From assembly GCA_041583135.1 (NCBI GenBank), contig JBFHGJ010000152.1, positions 1 through 11,120 of the forward strand: a stretch of DNA of 11,120 nt, written 5' to 3'. The notes beneath the pieces are model-generated. The model saw only the letters and a program-made list of their open reading frames with translations, was not told the DNA's origin and made no database searches. The position numbers and the translations under genes are program-made. Position 1 is the first letter of the stretch, and the number at the start of each line of letters is the position of its first letter. Shown here in pieces: positions 7,659 through 11,120 of this stretch. Origin of the DNA: JABSOG01 sp041583135. Lineage in GTDB: Bacteria; Pseudomonadota; Gammaproteobacteria; Enterobacterales; Alteromonadaceae.

Positions 7659-10105
7659 AACTAATAAAAGACATAAAAAATACCCTATCGTCTTTACTCC
7701 AGGCGAAAAGCTACCTGCTGAGCGTTATCTTGACGATGGCCATTACCTTAGGGGCTTTGGTATCGACATTTAACCTAAACTACCAACTGCTCGAAGCGCC
7801 GCTGCCCTACCCTGACGAGCAACAATTGTATGTCGTTCAAGGCAATATGCTTAAGCAAGGCAAAGTCACCATTGCCAATGCCCTGTCGATGCCCTCAATC
7901 GTCGAGATGTACCACAAACATCATGACTATTTTACCCAGCAGGGCTTGTTTACTTTTGAACAAGACATCATTCGCAGCCTTGACGACACGCCGTTGGTCA
8001 ATACCGCGTACGTTGGCCCTGAGTTTTTGCAAATGTTGCAAGTGCCGATGGCCAAAGGTCGAGTATTCAACGCCAACGAAGGTATCGATGCAAAGACCCC
8101 GGTCGCTGTCATCAGCTATCAACTGTGGTCAGAGCTGTTTAACAAAGCAGAAAACGTGTTGGATAAATCGCTGCAATTTGGCGAGATCACCTTTAAGATC
8201 ATCGGCGTTACCGGCAAAGATTTTATCGAACCACAAATTAAGCGAAAAAGTTCGCAAACTCAGGTTTGGCTACCTTGGGACTTCAACCTTGCCAGCGACA
8301 ATATGCGATTTGCTTGGAACGGCATGGAGCGGCCCCACGGTATCTTAGTTAAAGTTGCGCCAAATACCGACACCGACAGTGCTGGCTTTGAGCTGAGCAA
8401 CCTCTATCAATCACGTTTTAAAGACGAAATGGCCGACCAGCCATTTTTTGCCGAACACGGCATCAGTATCGAACTGAACAAGCTACGCAATGCCATCGTT
8501 GGTGACAACACCCAAATGGCAATATACATGTTTATCGGTGCATTGGCGGTTGTATTGATTGCAACAGCCAACATCGTTAACCTGATTTTGTCACGAGTGG
8601 TGTTTAAACAACGCACCTTTGCCATTCACGCTGCTTTAGGCGCACAGCAACGGGATATTTTCTACGAACTGTTGTTGGAGATCGCCATTCCCATGTTTGC
8701 AGCGGCCATACTGTCGCTTGTGGTTGCTACCGGCGGTTTTGAAGTGCTCAAAACCGTCTCCTCAGAAAGCCTTCCACGACTTTCCGAGTTAGCTATCAAC
8801 TGGCAGAGCATTGCCTTTGCATTATTGTGTACCTTGGTACTAACCGTGGCGATTGCGTTATTGGTTACTCGACAAATCAACTACCGCGAGTTGAACTCGG
8901 CGCTAAAAAGCAGCGGTAAAGGGAGCGGCATTCAGATCTCCAAGCATGTTCGCCAATCTTTAGTCGTCGCGCAAGTGGCACTCACCGGCGTGGTACTGGT
9001 ATTGAGTGTTCAATTGTTACTGCAATCTTTTAGCCATATCTTTAAGCCATTGGACTTCAATTCCGACGACATCACCGAAGTGATTTTAAATATTGGCCTT
9101 AAGAACAAACAAGGCACTCCAGAGATCCAAATGGATGCCCGTGCTATCCGCGACGAGCTGATGAACCACCCAGATGTGGTTTCTGCCAGTGTAGCCCATG
9201 ATTTTCCAATTTCATCTTACGGCGCTCTACCGGCATTTAGCGGCTGGTCAATCCATGAAGATAAAACCAACCGCCACCGCAGCGCATGGATTGGCGCCGA
9301 TGAGAACTTCCAAGGTATTCTTGGGCTAAAACTGCTCTCAGGCCGTAACTTCACACCGCAAGAGGTCGTGGAACAGCAAAGTGTGATCATAATCTCTGAT
9401 GCATTGGCCAAAAAGATAAAGCCTGATGGCGACCTGCTCAATGAAAAGATCTATTGGGCCAGCAGTCCATATCATAGTAAGCCGCTTGAGGTGATTGGTA
9501 TTTTTGAAAGCTTCACGCTGTTAGATGATACCCCGCTACCTTATGTTTTAGTGCCGCGCTCAGGCTCTCGATGGGCCAAATTGTTAGTGCAGTTTAAACC
9601 GGGACGTCACCTCAGCAACGCGCAAATGAACAAGATCATGGCCAACGTTAGCTCACAGTATAAAGTCTCAGAAACATTGACGCTGAAACAAGCCCACAAG
9701 GTATTGTTGGCTAAAGACACCTTGACCGCTTGGTTGGCTTCAACTTTGGCGTTCTTCGCGCTCGCGCTTTCAGCCATTGGTATGTATGGCGTTCTTAGCT
9801 ATAACGTACAGGTAAGACGTTATGAGTTGGGTATTAGAATGGCTATCGGTGCAAGGCCTGCTACCGTGTTTGTTCAAATGCTCAAAGACAACCTGATCCC
9901 TACTTATCTTGGTTTGGTTGTTGCTTTGGCCATTTACGCCATCTTATGGCGTTGGAGTCCGCTAAAAGCCCATGTTGGCGATATTGACCCCGTGTCATGG
10001 GTGTTGGTGCTAATAGCGGTTTTCCTACTCACCACAGCAACGACTTTGGCATCGGTTTGGCAGATCATTTCCAAACGGGTAGTGGTCGCCTTGCGCGGTA
10101 TTTAA
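7655..10105 (+). CDS. Tandem-duplicated MacB/FtsX-type ABC permease
   Basis: At 816 residues this is about twice a MacB permease domain and contains two copies in tandem. First half: membrane segment 20-40, a periplasmic MacB-PCD-like domain about 45-280, then segments near 287-311, 338-360 and 385-405. Second half: segment 434-458, periplasmic domain about 465-685, segments near 690-715, 748-766 and 778-800. That makes eight segments, as in two four-segment MacB-like units. The second copy carries a good FtsX-type cytoplasmic coupling motif, ELGIRMAIGA (724-733); the matching site of the first copy, FAIHAALGA (322-330), has lost the GIR part. One chain could thus replace the usual permease dimer and pair with two copies of the upstream ATPase, working with the MacA-like adaptor. 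Similar duplicated permeases are known in bacteria. It overlaps the ATPase stop by 4 nt and is followed by a terminator-like hairpin. Confidence 0.92.
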   Translation: MKLIKDIKNTLSSLLQAKSYLLSVILTMAITLGALVSTFNLNYQLLEAPLPYPDEQQLYVVQGNMLKQGKVTIANALSMPSIVEMYHKHHDYFTQQGLFTFEQDIIRSLDDTPLVNTAYVGPEFLQMLQVPMAKGRVFNANEGIDAKTPVAVISYQLWSELFNKAENVLDKSLQFGEITFKIIGVTGKDFIEPQIKRKSSQTQVWLPWDFNLASDNMRFAWNGMERPHGILVKVAPNTDTDSAGFELSNLYQSRFKDEMADQPFFAEHGISIELNKLRNAIVGDNTQMAIYMFIGALAVVLIATANIVNLILSRVVFKQRTFAIHAALGAQQRDIFYELLLEIAIPMFAAAILSLVVATGGFEVLKTVSSESLPRLSELAINWQSIAFALLCTLVLTVAIALLVTRQINYRELNSALKSSGKGSGIQISKHVRQSLVVAQVALTGVVLVLSVQLLLQSFSHIFKPLDFNSDDITEVILNIGLKNKQGTPEIQMDARAIRDELMNHPDVVSASVAHDFPISSYGALPAFSGWSIHEDKTNRHRSAWIGADENFQGILGLKLLSGRNFTPQEVVEQQSVIIISDALAKKIKPDGDLLNEKIYWASSPYHSKPLEVIGIFESFTLLDDTPLPYVLVPRSGSRWAKLLVQFKPGRHLSNAQMNKIMANVSSQYKVSETLTLKQAHKVLLAKDTLTAWLASTLAFFALALSAIGMYGVLSYNVQVRRYELGIRMAIGARPATVFVQMLKDNLIPTYLGLVVALAIYAILWRWSPLKAHVGDIDPVSWVLVLIAVFLLTTATTLASVWQIISKRVVVALRGI

Positions 10106-10113
10106 GACCAATT

Positions 10114-10140
10114 AAAGGGGGAATGCCCTTCCCCCCTTTT
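10114..10140 (+). terminator. Rho-independent terminator-like hairpin after the permease gene
   Basis: AAAGGGGG (10114-10121) pairs perfectly with CCCCCTTT (10132-10139) across a 10-nt loop, or as a longer stem with one bulged C. It begins nine nt after the permease stop and ends in TTTT. The U-run is short and partly inside the stem, so termination may be partial. Almost symmetrical, it could work on either strand. Confidence 0.6.
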
Positions 10141-10160
10141 ACCTAAACCAGAATTCATTG

Positions 10161-10168
10161 AAGGAAAG
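10161..10168 (+). promoter_or_regulatory. Ribosome binding site of the dioxygenase
   Basis: AAGGAAAG with its AGGA core seven nt before the ATG at 10173. It supports that ATG as the start. No clear promoter is visible between the hairpin and this site, so the gene probably depends on read-through. Confidence 0.7.
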
Positions 10169-10172
10169 AAAT

Positions 10173-11120
10173 ATGACAGTAGCGCATGGCTTAGCAGTTG
10201 ATAATTTGACCGGTGAACTGTTTGAAAACACCACACTGCCAGTAGTATTTAACGATACTCGACAACATGATGTGAGTCGTTGGTATAGTGAACACCGCCA
10301 TGTGATAGACCAGCAGTTACAGCAATTTGGCGCGGTATTATTTCGCAACTTCAAAGTCGATAGTCTCAAAGATTTTGAAAGCTTCACCCAAAGCGCCCTT
10401 GGACATGTGGCAAAATACGTCGGCGCCGCCACGCCACGCACCCAGTTAACTCAAGCTATTGCCACCTCTACCGAGTTTCCTGCCGATCAGGAAATTAAGT
10501 TACACAACGAGTTGTCATACGAACAAACGATCCCCGAGCGACTGTTGTTTTGTTGCCTAGATGCGCCGCAAACCGGTGGCCAAACCCAACTGGCCGACGT
10601 CAACGCCGTTTATCAAGCGATAGACCCGCAGATCATTGAGGAATTTGAACGCAAAGGTGGCTGGCGGTTGATCCGCAACTACGATTGCGGCTTTGGCCCT
10701 GATGTTTTAACCGGCTTTGGCACCACAGACAAAGACGCAATCAAAGCCGACTGTGAGCAGCGCGATGTTAAGGTAGAATTTCTCGACACAGGCGTAGTGA
10801 GAACCATTCAAAACAGACCTGCCGTTAGGGCCCACGCACATACCGGCCTACCATTGTGGATCAACCACATTGCGTTTTGGCATGTCTCCAGCTTAGACCC
10901 AGAGCAGCGCGAAATATTAACCTCTTTGTTTGCCATCGATGAACTCCCCTACGCCACGCTTTTCGGCGACGGCAGTGAAATACCAGATGAGTACATCGAC
11001 AATATTCGCAGCGCCTACCGACAATCAGAAGTGACTTTCGATTGGCACCAAGGCGACGTGCTACTGCTGGACAACTACAGAGTGGCCCATGGCCGCAAGC
11101 CCTTTACCGGCAGCCGACAA
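10173..11120 (+). CDS. SyrP/TauD-type Fe(II)/2-oxoglutarate-dependent dioxygenase (partial, runs off right edge)
   Basis: 316 codons are visible and the frame is open at the edge, so nearly all of a family-length protein (about 320-350 residues) is present. The metal-binding facial triad can be seen: H111-x-E113 in KLHNELSYE, and distal His306 in VAHGRKPF. R315 in the following FTGSR, or an Arg just past the edge, should hold 2-oxoglutarate. The HNE form, the TGGQTQLAD stretch (about 136-144) and HGRKPFTGSR fit the TauD/TfdA superfamily branch that includes SyrP and clavaminate-synthase-like enzymes. SyrP beta-hydroxylates carrier-bound aspartate in syringomycin assembly, and relatives make beta-hydroxyaspartate in siderophores. 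A role in hydroxylating an amino acid of this peptide, free or carrier-bound, is therefore likely; the exact residue cannot be told. It lies 67 nt after the permease gene, behind a terminator-like hairpin. Confidence 0.9.
   Translation, partial: MTVAHGLAVDNLTGELFENTTLPVVFNDTRQHDVSRWYSEHRHVIDQQLQQFGAVLFRNFKVDSLKDFESFTQSALGHVAKYVGAATPRTQLTQAIATSTEFPADQEIKLHNELSYEQTIPERLLFCCLDAPQTGGQTQLADVNAVYQAIDPQIIEEFERKGGWRLIRNYDCGFGPDVLTGFGTTDKDAIKADCEQRDVKVEFLDTGVVRTIQNRPAVRAHAHTGLPLWINHIAFWHVSSLDPEQREILTSLFAIDELPYATLFGDGSEIPDEYIDNIRSAYRQSEVTFDWHQGDVLLLDNYRVAHGRKPFTGSRQ

Noticed and set aside
7830..8348. 172-codon plus-strand frame inside the permease gene
   Set aside because: Different frame of a well-supported permease; basic and Cys-rich with no domain and no ribosome binding site.
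10139..10441. Minus-strand 100-codon frame opposite the dioxygenase
   Set aside because: Antisense to the conserved N-terminal part of the dioxygenase; no supporting signal.
1..11120. CRISPR array, tRNA, insertion sequence or integration site
   Set aside because: No spaced direct repeats, cloverleaf-like sequence, transposase motifs or terminal repeats were seen.

Overview
The window is the central part of a non-ribosomal peptide biosynthesis locus, read from both sides of a 0.55 kb divergent control region. Base composition is moderate, close to even AT/GC by eye. Short operon-style overlaps, the MacA/MacB-type exporter and the SyrD/PvdE-type exporter point to a gammaproteobacterium, plausibly a marine Alteromonadales-like one. 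The organism assignment is an inference; no rRNA or housekeeping gene is present to confirm it.

Left, minus strand (5010 down to 1): a penicillin-acylase-family N-terminal nucleophile hydrolase with a membrane-targeting N terminus, then a cyclic-peptide-type ABC exporter (fused membrane and ATPase domains) overlapping it by 4 nt (GTGA), then after 44 nt the N-terminal condensation domain of an NRPS that runs off the left edge. A good sigma70-like promoter (TTGACA, 16 nt, TATACA) sits about 190 nt upstream of the acylase start. All three genes use non-ATG starts (TTG, GTG, GTG), and the acylase and exporter have strong Shine-Dalgarno sequences.

Middle (5011-5564): no gene. It holds the minus-strand promoter, a weaker plus-strand promoter candidate, a leader hairpin and an 11-bp-arm inverted repeat just upstream of the plus-strand genes. 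I found no convincing Fur box.

Right, plus strand (5565 to 11120): a MacA-like periplasmic adaptor, a MacB-type ATPase, and an 816-residue permease made of two MacB-like permease halves fused in tandem (ATGA overlap with the ATPase). A GC-rich hairpin terminator follows, then a SyrP/TauD-type Fe(II)/2-oxoglutarate dioxygenase cut off by the right edge.

Taken together the gene set resembles the logic of pyoverdine maturation: assembly of an acylated peptide, export to the periplasm by a PvdE-like pump, deacylation by an Ntn hydrolase, and final expulsion by a PvdRT-like tripartite pump, with a SyrP-like enzyme supplying a beta-hydroxylated residue. The acylase does not look like PvdQ itself, no outer-membrane channel or siderophore receptor is visible, and the product could equally be a deacylated prodrug-type lipopeptide. 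The product is not identifiable from this window.
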